A DNA stretch of 64,000 bases from Helicoverpa zea. Taxonomy: Eukaryota > Arthropoda > Insecta > Lepidoptera > Noctuidae. A program made the translations under genes and the position numbers. Positions 38,622 through 49,000 of the stretch are shown piece after piece. The stretch is from assembly GCF_022581195.2 (NCBI RefSeq), contig NC_061467.1:8308001-8372000 (forward strand), written 5' to 3'. The first letter of the stretch is position 1. Each line of letters begins with the position of its first letter. The notes under the pieces are model-generated. The model had not been told where the DNA came from, did no database searches, and saw nothing but the letters and a program-made list of their open reading frames with translations.

Positions 38622-39230
38622 AGGCGCGGGCCCACCGCGGTGCACGGAGAGGCTACGCACGTGTATTAAGCTTCGCTTTGTAAGAAAATGTATGTGGTTG
38701 TGTCCACTGCAACCCACGGAGAGGCTACGCATGAATTGACGTCATTGATACACGCGTGGCTTGCTCGAATAGGCGGTTACATAGCTCAACGCTGTCAACG
38801 TGGGTCTACGTTTCCACTGGAGTACACGAATAAGACCCACGACTATGTACAGCTCGGTTATCGCAGAGCAGTTTTCAGTCATTCACGTTGTGGAACGGAC
38901 GCGTTTCGTGTTTCTCGTATACATATATCGTATCGAGGTACTCATAGAATGGCATTGGTACTGACTTTGCTAGAAAGTTCTTCTGACGATGAATCCGAAA
39001 GTGAGATTGATGATCATTGACACACGCATAGCTTGCTCGAATAAGCGGTTACGTAGCTCAACGCTGTCAGCGAGGGTCTACCCGTGCGCCGTGCCACGCT
39101 ATACATAGTCGTGGGTCATATTCGTGTACTTCAGTGGAAACGTAGACCCACGTTGTCAAACAAATGAATACACGCAGCTAAAATGCGCCGCGTGTCCGTG
39201 CACAGCGTGCACTGCGGTGGAGCCGCGCCT
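38622..39230. mobile_element. Harbinger-like non-autonomous element, 609 bp
   Basis: The ends AGGCGCGGGCCCACCGCGGT and (reverse complement of the right end) AGGCGCGGCTCCACCGCAGT are flanked by TAA at 38619-38621 and 39231-39233, a 3-bp TWA duplication as in PIF/Harbinger. Inside, a direct repeat (38750-38805 and 39019-39075) and an inverted repeat (about 38800-38865 against 39096-39160) are nested. It is GC-rich with many CG steps. The plus frame 38949-39020 encodes MALVLTLLESSSDDESESEI DDH, which may be a leftover transposase start; otherwise no coding. Confidence 0.8.
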
Positions 39231-39280
39231 TAATTAGTACTGCTTATGGGGTTAGTCGTTGCTATATGTATAGGTCATTA

Positions 39281-39507
39281 TAGTTCGGCCATTCAGAGAA
39301 TGCGTTCCTGACACGTCGCGATTGAACTGACGACGTAACTACATTCATTGATTATTGATATAATAATGTTGTTTTAATGCTCCTCAATTGTTAAAACGGT
39401 AAACAACCAGCAAAAATATTTTTATCGTAACTGCAACGCCATTGCAAAGTTACGTCGTCAGTTCAATCGCGACGTGTCAGGAACGCATTCTCTGAATGGC
39501 CGAACTA
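39281..39507. mobile_element. MITE, 227 bp, perfect 60-bp inverted ends
   Basis: TAGTTCGGCCATTCAGAGAA begins a 60-bp terminal repeat matched exactly at the other end, flanked by TA at 39279-39280 and 39508-39509. The centre is AT-rich. The perfect ends indicate a young copy. It sits 50 bp from the Harbinger-like element. Confidence 0.9.
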
Positions 39508-39679
39508 TACTGTAGTGGACTTTTTTCTGCATAAGCAAATAGATATCAACCAGGATCTATTTACTATATTAGACCAAAGTCTTAGGATATTAATTTTATT
39601 TCAATGTCTAACAGTTAGTGTAGATTTTTATAGCAATAATAAATAAATAAAACCACAGAATACAAATCCAACATAATGC

Positions 39680-39685
39680 TTTATT
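39680..39685 (-). terminator. Candidate polyadenylation signal AATAAA
   Basis: On the minus strand AATAAA is followed within about 10 nt by GCATTATG and then by a GU-rich stretch (TGTTGGATTTGTATTCTGTG), the classic layout of signal, cleavage site and downstream element. It is the last good site before dense repeats begin. Confidence 0.5.
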
Positions 39686-39907
39686 TTACAAATACTATGT
39701 AATCGCCATCTAAATGTTACGCTATAGTACATACCTAGTATAATTACATTTGGAGACACCGCATTATATACAGAAATTTCAACATTCAATAATTATGTAA
39801 AGTTATAAGGCACATTAAAACATCTTATTACATAATCTATTTAGTTATATTTCTAATAATTTACTAACTATACAATTGTGAATGCACGGTTTTATTTTTA
39901 CATACAG

Positions 39908-40090
39908 GGTGTGAAGTTAATAGCGCATTTTTTTTGCTCCATAGAAATAAATTCCCTTTTTTTGCTTTTTAAATTGAGAAGCAAAATCAATAAAGAAAAC
40001 TACTAAAATTTGGTATATTAACTTCAATAAATGTACATACATCATAAAATATTGCTACACTAATCTGAAAAAGAAAATTAACTTCACACC
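39908..40090. mobile_element. MITE, 183 bp, within the probable 3' UTR
   Basis: GGTGTGAAGTTAAT at 39908-39921 and ATTAACTTCACACC at 40077-40090 are exact inverted ends of 14 bp. The centre is AT-rich and non-coding. If the 3' UTR call is right, the message carries it. Confidence 0.65.
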
Positions 40091-42838
40091 TCTCCCAATA
40101 AAAAATAACCGCGTTTAGATACTCCTCAACTATAAGAAGCTATTTACATTCAAATCACGGAATAAAGTTTCAACTAAAACAATCTCTTCCTCAAAAAATA
40201 TTAAACATTTTAATGTCAAATTATTTTCTAAAATAGTCTTAAATAATTGTGACAGTTTTCATAGCTAACGAAACTCTATACAGAATTAAAAGTTACCGTG
40301 TGATATTACGTGATAATAAATTAAATGTAGAATTAAACAAAAGTTTACAATTAAAAAATCAATTCTCTAATTGAAATATAATAACACATTGACAGCATCA
40401 ATTGCAGATGAACAAACAATTGTTAATAAAGTCTAATTCAATTTCTCATCGTTCCTATTTTAGTCGTAAAAGCTAGCTATAAATAAAATGATCTCCGATA
40501 TATATCGGAAATAATTTTATTTCTACACGATCGACGATATTCACAAATTATATTCAGTCAAATATTTACGTAGTCCTATGCTGGGGCCGTTATGATTCCT
40601 TACACTGATCCAAACTACGGTCCAAGTTCACCGACAGCAAAAACGTAAATTTTCTTAAATCAATTGTTTACTATAACTTTTCACGTTTTGTTTTCAAAGT
40701 TAACAGTCGGAAAAACGGACGTTTATGTTGTCCGTGTACTCGGGCGTTCGTGTTACAGAAAGACAAAGCTATACAAGATATATACACCATCCCTTTCTCA
40801 CACCTAAACAGGATCATTGTAAGGCTTCGTAACTCGGCGTATGTTAATATGAAATGATTAGAAAGAGGAAAGTGACTAAATTAAGCACAAACACCTAGGA
40901 AGACTAATCTGGCAGTATCGTGTCATGTCTATTAATTTTATGCTCTAGAAGAAAAATAAAAAATACTGGCTCATAGTCTAAAATGTGGAGTTAATAATAG
41001 AAGGTCTAAATTAATAATACACTACCTAATAATTTCTTTAAACTGTTAGGGAATATTTAAGGGTATCATTAATTATATTTTTGTGTTCGATCACAAAGAG
41101 GAATGTTATATTTTCAATTAAAGACACAGTGAAGTAATTTTTGCAGTTAATAAAATGCGCCAGGAATGTTTAGATATTAAAAACGTTATCTTGAATATTA
41201 GCTTAATAATAATGTCAATGTACTTTTACTTATAAAAGTTCCACAAAAATCTATGTGATCTCATTCAAATTAAATTTTCTATTATTTTAAGAAAAATTTC
41301 AAAAATTAATCGGTCACCTTCGAAAAACTGAAAACAGTACATTGTGACTAAAAAATAAATTCGCTCAGTAACTTATGAGTACAAAAATATTTTCTTATTG
41401 AATAACATACTTTTAAAAATCTATCGTTTATTATTTTACAATTTCACTAAAATTTTTACAATCTACGACGTAAGTCAATACGACTATTGAAATGTATTTT
41501 TAGATAAATCACAATTATGTAATTTACGTACAACTAAACATAAATTTTGATATATTTGGAAATACCCTTTATGTATCATTGTTGACCTTGGATTTAAATA
41601 TATAGTGCATTACAAAAAAAAAAACAGATTTGTGATATGTGTTTGAAAAAATCAAAAACAAAATTTTCTTTAACACTTCTCAAAAGTTTAACTTTTTACA
41701 TATTACATTTACGTCATATTTGATGTGCTAATGCAATGATTTTCATATTTCATGGAGGAGACATAATTATATCATTAGAATTTTATGTGAATATGTAAAT
41801 ATCATGAAACGTCATGGTAGCACTTAACTTGGCATATTCGTGTGAATATTAGATATATTCACTTGATGAAGAATAAACGTTATTTCCATAGGCATAAAGC
41901 ACATTTTGTAATGGCTAATCATAGCCAATATTTCAACAAATACGCTAAGTGCCAGCATTAGGTCTGATATATGACGTATAGGCGTTCATAAAAGGGTTCG
42001 TTCTGACTTTCATTCCATATTTCAGTCACTGATTTATTCCTTAGGTCGTCCATTTTGTAATTTAAGTAATAGTAATAAATATATTGAAGCATACTGATAT
42101 CAAAGATATGTACAGTTCAAGTGTATACTAAAATCTAACCAGTTAGTTAATACTCGATAAAGAATACTATTACAACATTATTTTTACATAAAACACTTTT
42201 AAATTTATAAAAAGACGGCAATAAACATTCATCCTAGTTGAAAATATCGATAAAACGTTTTTATATATAAAGATATGTATAATTTAGATAAGTTTCCCAT
42301 TAAATAGTAAGAATAACAGTTGCATAAAGAAAAGAAAATTTTAAACATAAATAAAATGTCGGTTCTCAACAACAGCAAGATTAATAACAATTTTAGAAAT
42401 AATAAATAAAGGTGTCTCGCGATAAAACAAACATAGGCAAGCACCAACGATAAAACAGTTGTAGACAAACGCAAAAATTTTACCGTCCACAAATTCTCTT
42501 GTCCCGAACATTTCGCACAGAATCTGTAGGAACTAAACAAATGGCATTCAAGCGAAACTAAAATCAAACACATCAGTCGTCAGTAGGCCAAGTTCAACGG
42601 GGTTCATATTTTATCAGCAATCGAAAATGTACAACAAGCCTGTTTACATGAAGCCTTATCGTCTACCGATAAACAGCTCGTAGTATCCCACTATACAATA
42701 AAATACACGTTTAACTACAAGCATTCATTGCATCAGACAACAAGTGAACCATTTAAATTAACACTAAGTCACAGTCACAATATTAGTTATATTGTCATTG
42801 CCGTTTTAAATGAACAGCACTTCAAGGTACGCCTCCGG

Positions 42839-43003
42839 CTACTCTGCCATTACCAGCTCGGGAGCTAACCTCTCAGCGTTAAAGTTCTCCATATTCCACA
42901 TTTGTCTGGCCTCAGACTCGTTACACGTCTCCATAACTATTTTGTCTTTACTCCTTGATATCGCCATGCATTTTTCACTTGAACCGTGCTTCAGTAACTT
43001 CGT
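42839..43003 (-). CDS. Pgant9: GalNAc-T last exon: lectin gamma repeat and stop
   Basis: 54 codons plus TAG (42841-42839): TKLLKHGSSEKCMAISRSKD, then KIVMETCNESEARQMWNMEN and a short acidic tail ending LVMAE. Cys560 (KCMAI, replacing CLD) and Q582-x-W584 mark the gamma repeat. The acceptor is TTGTTGCAG. The tail of about 14 residues after the last Trp is slightly longer than in many relatives. Confidence 0.94.
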   Translation of the reverse strand, partial: TKLLKHGSSEKCMAISRSKDKIVMETCNESEARQMWNMENFNAERLAPELVMAE

Positions 43004-46000
43004 CTGCAACAAATAATAAGGAACTTATTGAATACGGTTTCTCTACTGATTTGAATGCGAAGTGGCTCAGTTTGTGACTAGCTTAGTAGTGCAAATCTAG
43101 CTCAAAACTGTAGCCGGCTTTGTAAAGCGCTAACGTAGTCTAAGTCTCATCTGACAGTTCCCGTATTTCATAAGGAAAGGGAAGATAATTTATTCGGAAA
43201 CACTCGCAATAATTTCGCTGACTTAATACTTCTATATTTAGCAGCAGGTACTGGCTTGTTCGTTACCCAACTCTGCAAATTAATTCTGCCAAAATCTTAC
43301 AAAGTAAATTACTTCTCACGACAACTTGTCTAAGATTAGTCTTATTCAATTAAAATTCTCAAGAAACATTTGTAAAATAATAAAATTGGCCAATTAAAAT
43401 GGATGAAAGCTGTTATTTTGTACCTCTATAATTAGTTTTAATTTCATGACTTGTAAAGTACTGAATCCAAATTGCAGCGTTAATTTTATAATCCTCTTTT
43501 AATTTCTCTTGTCATCTTTTACTCTGATAGACCTTGTGAGAGACTAAAGGGCGGTCGTCAAGGTGCTCCTCAAGAAGCCATTCTTGTATCCCACATAAAC
43601 TTTATTCAATGTATTTGGCATATTCCGCGTCCATCAACTTTATATTCTAAATACATACCTACACAGATTGAAACAACTTAAAAAAAGACCCGATTACCAT
43701 ACGCTCCATCTAAAAGAACTTTCCAAGTTCCAGTACCACGCACCATCTCCCTCCTTGCCAGAAGACGCCCTACATACCAACACACCACAATATTCAACAA
43801 CGTCAGCCATATATACCCCGCTGCACAAATGAACTTTCGTACGAAGAACATACAAAGAGCACAGAAACACATACGAAGAAACCGAGAATATTCTCACTGC
43901 TCCGTCAACACTGAAAAGAATACACACATACCCCCACAAAGACTTACATAAATACCACCCACACACAAAACACACATAAACCCCAACCATCACACATAAA
44001 ACACATAAGCACCAACCATTACACACAAAACACGCATAAGCACCAACCATCACACACAAAGCACACATGAACACCAACCATCATACACAAAACACGCATA
44101 AACCCCAACCATTACACACAAAACACACATAAGCACTAACCATCACACACAAAACACACATAATCCCCAACCACCATACACAAAACACATAAGCACCAAC
44201 CATCACACACAAAACTCGCATAAGCACCAACCATCACACACAAAACACACATAATCCCCAACCACCATACACAAAACACATAAGCACCAACCATCACACA
44301 CAAAACTCGCATAAGCACCAACCATCACACACAAAACTCGCATAAGCACCAACCATCACACACAAAACTCGCATAATCCCCAACCATCATACACAAAACT
44401 CGCATAAGCACCAACCATCACACACAAAACTCGCATAAGCACCAACCATCACACACAAAACTCGCATAAGCACCAACCATCACACACAAAACTCGCGTAA
44501 GCACCAACCATCACACACAAAACACACATAAGCACCAACCATCACACACAAAACTCGCATAAGCACCAACCATCACACACAAAACACACATAAGCACCAA
44601 CCATCACACACAAAACTCGCATAAGCACCAACCATCACACACAAAACACACATAACCTCCAACCATCACACACAAAACACACACAAACACCAAAACACAC
44701 AGCCCACACAATAAATTCTCGAAACCTACAGACATGCACTACAAAAAAAAAAATATCTATCTATTGTCTAAAATCCTCTTTTGTTTTCTTTAAAAAAAGA
44801 ATTAAACTTAATTGTCCAGAGAGACAAAACAATTTAATGGCACGAAAAAGCAACTTATGTTTTTAGTTTTTTAACTCATTTACCTAATTAATTAAATTAC
44901 CAATTGTCCAGAGAGAACTATTTATTTGAAAGAAAATGCGATTTGTGTTATAGTTTCTCATTTTAAATATGTTAATTTAGTTTTAAATATTCTCAATTGT
45001 AAACGCATAAAAACCTCAATGTCATTAGAAATTAGGTACCCAATATACAGGCACCGCCTAGTTTGGGGGCCACAGAACTGATAAAAATGCCTCTCGTAAA
45101 GTAGTTTTAATCTACCTTCTTTACATTAAGAAGTGATTTGTTTATGTCACTGTGGATCAATAAACTTTATTATTATAAATGTATGTCTCTTCCAGACCTC
45201 GGGACTATAGAGTCCCGGATTATTGGGAGGCGAACGTGGGGCCAAAGCCAACACGCTGAAGCCCTTTTGAGACAACTTTAATGAAATGGTGACCCATTAT
45301 TATTATATTATTACTATTTTTCAGTTACTTAAAAAAAACTGACTGCACTTGTTCGTTATATTTCTGCCATGTATAGAGGGTGTATTTTGCATTTGCTCAA
45401 CTGTCTCTAGAAGCTTCTACTTTCCATAGATGCCTAAGATCCTAAGAACTTACATGGGCGTCATATAGCCACAGCTGGTTGCCCTTGGCTCCGTGACAGG
45501 GGTACAACACCACATCGTGTCCAGAGTAGTCCAGACACGTCTCGTCACGTCGAATCTCGCCGTTCTTCGAGTACATCCAGTACTGAAATATGCATTAACA
45601 ACTTATTACAAAGAGCCCTTGTTAATTATAAAATTGTTCAATATTTGTACACATATAACTTCAAAATTTACAATGTTTTTGAACTTGATATATTTTTTAT
45701 AAATATATAAAATAAAAGCCAATCAATGCCAATATTGTAAATGAAATGTATAATCCAAAATATATGAACAACCGAATTGATAACCATCTTATGATTTCGG
45801 TTAAAAACATAGTTATTTATAATAAACTTATGGATAAATATAATAGTTTGTTATTTGGGACCAAGCTTTCATAAAGTAATTAGTGTCCATATAATACAAT
45901 ATTTAAAATTAAAATTACTGGATATGGTACCCGATAGCCCAATAACCCAAAACCACAAAGTATCATAAAACAGAAAACATAAAAACAAAAGTTTACAATC

Positions 46001-49000
46001 ATTAAAAAATAAACAGGGTCAGTTAAACATGAGTTATAAATAAAAGGCGTTAGGGATATAAAAAAACTTATGTACTAGATAACCAGTTAACACTAATGAT
46101 AATGTCACACAAAAGATGAACATTTGAACAACCAAATTAGGTACATAAACCCGGAATCGTTTATTTCTTAAGTGAACAATCATCTGTGCAAACTGGCGTT
46201 AAAAGTTATAATTTACCTCGCGGCAGTACCAAAATTGGAAGAGTAAACATACTTTATAATCCGTTTTCTAATCTACAACTCCATTTCACCCCTCAAAAGA
46301 TCGTAAAGGGTAAATGCAGGCTCAAATTCAAACACAGTTGGATCACTTTGGTAAATTAAAAATTTACTTACGACATCTACTGTGTTACATACTAAAAAAA
46401 TATTAACATAATCCGTTGCAAATTTTATCGCATTAGTACAGCAAAAAATATGAATGAAAATATGCAAAACATATGCGTGCCATATGGAGCATGAAATTCG
46501 TGACACGCAAACGCTTTGGCGATTAGTAGTAACCGTACAATGCATTATTGTGTTATTTAGGTTTGATTTTAAAGCTGCTAGAACAACCACTTACCAACAT
46601 GAAGATGAGCACCAACACCAACTACAAAATAAAGCAAAAGCGGTAGGTGTGAATAATTTGGCGGCCTTCGACAAACCTGATTTCCGTATTCCCCGTGGCA
46701 TGGCCAAACGTTGACAGGTTTCTTCATATCTTCGGGGCCGGCTGCCGAGTCGAGGCACATTTCCGACCCAGGGTTCGCGATCTGATGCCATCCATAAGTT
46801 ATAAAAGGCGTGCCAAAAGCAAGCGTGCTGATCCAACGTCATCATTCAGAACAATGACAATTACAACAACAAAAATAAACAAAATTAAAACGAATGATGA
46901 CATTAGAGTGTTGTGATAATGAAGATGAAAAACATAACTGTTATAGAATTGTCAACACAATCATTCCTCATGAGGTTCAAATATCAAAGTATGTATTATG
47001 AAAGCCCCTATCATCCCAATATAGTCCAACCCAAACAAACTCCTTGGCGCGGAGGAGTACCTGATTGCCACCAGTACCGTGGCACATGTGCACTTTGACC
47101 TTTGGCAGGTTTTCTTCTCTTTCATTCTCAGCGACAGTCACACCATCAAGGCAGATGTGTGAGAAGGCTCCGTTTCGGAACTATCAGTTGAGGCCACAAA
47201 AACAAATGCAAAAAAAGTGACTATGGGTGCAACAAGACAAAAACAACCGTGCTGTCCAACGTGCATAAAAGAGTGCAATAAAATGGAAAATTGAACGGAA
47301 CCGAAACAAACATTTAAAAATTTGAACAAGAACTCCTGCAAAGTGGTACTGCCGCAATCGGTCAAATTGAATTCGACAGAAGACCTGATTTCCTCCCTGC
47401 CGGTGACACGGGTATAGTCCGACTGGCTTATGATGATCTGACTTGCGCGTCGGAGAGTCCAAACATATCTTTTTGAAGGCGACATTTCGGATCTGTATAA
47501 GTAATAATTTCGAAGAACATTTTCATTAATTTGCACTCGTTATTATGCAGAACAAATAGCGCATAAAAAAACATAATCTTCCTGATTACGATACTTGAAT
47601 TTCAGAACATGATATTTCGTAATTATTTAGATATAGTAACTGAAGTGTGCAATCAAAACGTACCTCGCCGTGAGCAACAGATTCTCCAGGAATAAACAGT
47701 TCGGGGTAAATGTTCTTCAAATACCACTCGAATGATTTGCAACCTAACTTTTCTCTTAAAGCTTTACGGCCGGTAATGTCTCCGAAATCACCTTTATCGT
47801 TACCAACCCGCTGATAGTAGTACTTCGCATAATCGTCCAACCACACCTAAAACGAAACGGAAGATTTCTGTTTAAATCTAAAAGGAAGGAAAGGAAAACG
47901 TAAAGTGGTTAAGATTTATAATGTTACAAAATCCTCACCTCAGCTAATCGCACAGAATTTCTCTTGAGTACATTGACACCGGTCCGCCACTTGTACGGTG
48001 AACGTTTCCTGAATATGTGACCGACGTGCGAACACGGAACTATTTCTAGAGTTCCACCGCACATCCATGTTTTGAATGACAGCTCTAGATTTTCACCGCC
48101 CCAAATGTCGAAACCGCTATCGTAAGTCCCCAGTCGCTCAAAGAATTCCTTGTCTATAGCAAATAGACCACCAGCCATAGTCGGAGACCAGACAGGCTCC
48201 GCAGTATGTTGGTGTCTCGCTCGCTCCTTCGCAGGAACAGGGTGCCAATTGAACTGGAGATTCCAGTCGAAACCACCAACATTGACTGAAGATGAGTCTC
48301 TATAATGATACTCGAGGGTATTGTCGTCGATGACGTCAATTACGGGGCACACGACCGTACTCTTGCTACGTGCAATTCTATCTAGTAATGGTTCGAGCCA
48401 TCCTGCAATGAAATAGCTGAGGTTAACGACTGCTCGTTAAGAGGGATTGGTTTTACGGTAATTATATTATTTTACCTTCAGTGCACTCGCAATGGCTGTC
48501 GAGATAGGTAAGAACGGGTGCAGTGACGTATCGGGCTCCAAGTAAACGCGCTCTGATGAGACCCTCACGTCGTGTAGCTCTGACTATCCTAACTTTTGGT
48601 AATGATGACATGTAGTCATCAAGCTGCTGCATTAGGTGAGCTGCAAAAAAAAATGACTTTTAACTTTTTAAATAATAAATACTTAAATTTTATTACCTGT
48701 GGGTACATTCTAAAGAGTTTTTTTTCTGTTGTGCAAAAAATCACTCTACTTACGCATATCAGAAAAGTCATCAACAAGAATGATTTCCTTGATCAAGTGC
48801 GCTGGCGATCGATCCAGCACCGAGTGAACGGTTCTAAGTAGCACCGACCACGCTTCGTTGTGGAAACAAATCACGACGGACGTCTGCGGTAGGTCTTTTA
48901 GGTACCTGCCCGGCACTTTGCACCTGGTCAAATAAGTATTTATTTAGAATTCTAAACACACAATCTGCATAACAGCTGATAGACACAAATAGCATACTTA

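Larger units (their letters stand above)
39680..42838 (-). other. Probable 3' UTR of the GalNAc-T gene
   Basis: About 3.1 kb of AT-rich DNA follows the stop. The open frames in it (for example 42573-42229 minus) are short and low in complexity. It contains one 183-bp MITE (39908-40090) and a 16-bp palindrome (40494-40509) but few other repeats, unlike the DNA beyond 39.6 kb. It ends in a credible poly(A) site. The extent is inferred; earlier AATAAA-like signals could give shorter messages. Confidence 0.5.
43004..45453 (-). other. GalNAc-T intron between lectin beta and gamma exons
   Basis: 2.45-kb intron holding the 31-bp minisatellite (about 43962-44680) and the 3' end of a plus-strand retroelement (45190-45318). 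The rest is unremarkable AT-rich sequence. Confidence 0.85.

Noticed and set aside
42229..42573. 114-codon minus-strand frame after the GalNAc-T stop
   Set aside because: Low-complexity Leu/Ile/Phe/Tyr-rich translation of AT-rich 3' UTR, no motif.
43694..44321. Cys/Val/Gly-rich periodic frames (for example 127 codons)
   Set aside because: They are translations of the 31-bp minisatellite and lie in an intron.
43950..44690. CRISPR-like array
   Set aside because: Units are contiguous 31-bp repeats without unique spacers, in a eukaryotic intron.
46273..46590. 105-codon minus frame ending FEFEPAFTLYDLLRGEMEL as a possible fourth lectin exon or alternative end
   Set aside because: No CLD, GNQ or QxW landmarks and no suitable acceptor; lies in the intron before the beta exon.
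47138..47536. 132-codon minus frame overlapping alternative exons a and b
   Set aside because: It is in a different frame from both lectin exons; the true coding frames end at CAG|GT junctions.
48154..48339. 61-codon minus frame
   Set aside because: Shadow of GalNAc-T exon 5 in another frame.
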